Assembly: GCF_025499465.1 (NCBI RefSeq)
Contig: NZ_JAIMCA010000005.1
Span: forward strand, 62,001-126,000
Source: Allobosea sp. BH3
Lineage (GTDB): Bacteria > Pseudomonadota > Alphaproteobacteria > Rhizobiales > Beijerinckiaceae
Direction of reading: 5' to 3'
DNA length: 64,000 nt
Under the pieces are notes generated by a model, which worked only from the letters and a program-made list of their open reading frames with translations, had not been told where the DNA came from and ran no database searches. Shown here in pieces: positions 63,400 to 64,000 of this stretch; position 1 is the first letter of the stretch; each line of letters opens with the position of its first letter. The position numbers and the translations under genes were made by a program.

Positions 63400-64000
63400 A
63401 TGAAGCTGACCAGACAGGGTTTCATTGCCGGCCTCGCTCTTGCCGGGCTTTCTTTGACCGCCGGCGCGGCGCTGGCCGACGGCCCGCGCGTCGGCGCACC
63501 CGCCCCGGCCTTCCAGGCGGTGGATGCCGACGGCAAGACCCGCAACCTCTCCGAATTCGCCGGCAAGACCGTGATCCTCGAATGGACGAATCACGACTGC
63601 CCCTATGTCCGCAAGCACTACAACAGCGCCACCATGCAGACGCTGCAGAAGGACATGGCCAAGGAGGGAATCGTCTGGCTCTCGGTCATCTCCTCGCCCG
63701 TGGGCGAGCAGGGGCATGTCGAGGGGGCGAAGGCCAAGGAGCTCTCGGCGCAGCGTAATGCGGCGCCGGCCGGCATCCTGCTCGATCCGAAGAGCGGCAT
63801 GGCGCGCGCCTATGCCGCCCAGACCACGCCGCACATGTACATCATCGATCCCAAGGGCACGCTCGCCTATATGGGCGCGATCGACGACAAGCCCTCCGCC
63901 TCGGCTTCGAGCCTCACCGGTGCCAAGAGCTATGTCCGTCAAGCGGTGGCCGAGCTCAAGGCCGGCAAGTCGGTCTCCGAGGCGAGCACCAAGGCCTATG
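63400..64000 (+). CDS. Exported redoxin/thioredoxin-fold protein, cut by right edge
   Basis: The protein has 200 visible residues with no stop before the edge. A signal peptide (MKLTRQGFIAGLALAGLSLTAGAALAD) precedes VGAPAPAFQAVDADGKTRNLSEFAGKTVILEWTNHDCPYVRKHYNSATMQTLQ. The redox motif is CPYV, so only one of the usual two cysteines is present, as in peroxiredoxin-like AhpC/TSA relatives. PHMYIIDPKGTLAYMGAIDD carries the cis-proline region. AGGGAGA precedes the ATG. It is 21 bases after the ScsB-like gene and may receive electrons from it, as in the periplasmic peroxide-reducing system known from Caulobacter. Confidence 0.85.
   Translation, partial: MKLTRQGFIAGLALAGLSLTAGAALADGPRVGAPAPAFQAVDADGKTRNLSEFAGKTVILEWTNHDCPYVRKHYNSATMQTLQKDMAKEGIVWLSVISSPVGEQGHVEGAKAKELSAQRNAAPAGILLDPKSGMARAYAAQTTPHMYIIDPKGTLAYMGAIDDKPSASASSLTGAKSYVRQAVAELKAGKSVSEASTKAY

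Overview
The window looks like chromosomal DNA of a GC-rich alphaproteobacterium of the order Hyphomicrobiales (Rhizobiales). The arrangement of hisB-hisH-hisA-hisF-hisE-coaA, rpmH-rnpA-yidC-engB-argB, a short signal recognition particle RNA beside dnaX-ybaB-recR, and an MraY-like/WbpV-like/CapD-like glycan set are all typical of that group. A Bosea-like genome is my best guess, but I could not test it by search. No phage, plasmid, CRISPR, tRNA or complete insertion sequence was seen.

Layout. (1) 1-13.7 kb is a surface-glycan island: a partial FkbM-type methyltransferase, an alpha-1,2-fucosyltransferase, GT2 and GT4 glycosyltransferases, a DUF268 protein, a CDP-sugar branch (rfbG, a short-chain epimerase/reductase, rfbF), an AT-richer methyltransferase, a GT2-GT4 fusion, a decayed gmd-fcl remnant (GDP-fucose synthesis) and another GT4. 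(2) 13.8-17.8 kb is one operon on the minus strand: a polar amino acid type ABC importer followed by an N-carbamoyl-D-amino-acid-hydrolase-like enzyme. (3) 17.9-24.4 kb is a second glycan block: UDP-GlcNAc 6-dehydrogenase-like, a polyprenyl-phosphate sugar-1-phosphate transferase, a WbpV/WreQ-like reductase and a CapD/WbpM-like 4,6-dehydratase, fitting UDP-QuiNAc synthesis and loading on undecaprenyl phosphate. (4) 24.4-30.6 kb holds a TetR regulator with a clear promoter-operator, cobQ, an aminotransferase, an unknown protein, RidA and a small membrane protein. (5) 30.8-37.6 kb is coaA and the his cluster, interrupted by an opposite-strand cyclohexadienyl-dehydratase-like gene, then metZ. (6) 37.8-48.7 kb is housekeeping: HAD phosphatase, argB, engB, yidC, rnpA, rpmH, ffs, dnaX, ybaB, recR. 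(7) 48.8-64 kb is mixed: outer membrane barrel, YihY, FAD oxidoreductase, VOC protein, GNAT, cysK with an Rrf2 regulator, dut, coaBC, a Lrp-type regulator divergent from a NitT/TauT-type ABC importer, a short-chain dehydrogenase, and a ScsB/DsbD-like reductase with a redoxin cut by the right edge.

How genes work together. The two glycan blocks together could supply a lipid-linked primer sugar, CDP- and UDP-sugars, and the transferases for an O-antigen or capsule. The fucosyltransferase has lost its local GDP-fucose supply: only a fused scrap of gmd and fcl remains. Several families of dispersed palindromic repeats lie in the intergenic gaps. One of them sits in the same orientation just before the ribosome binding site of three unrelated genes (cobQ, a DUF2628 gene and cysK).

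No wholly new system is evident. The points most worth a second look are the decayed GDP-fucose operon next to a GT11 enzyme, the CDP-sugar branch without a 3-dehydrase, the importer-carbamoylase operon, the gene-start-associated repeat, and the Rrf2-cysK pair.
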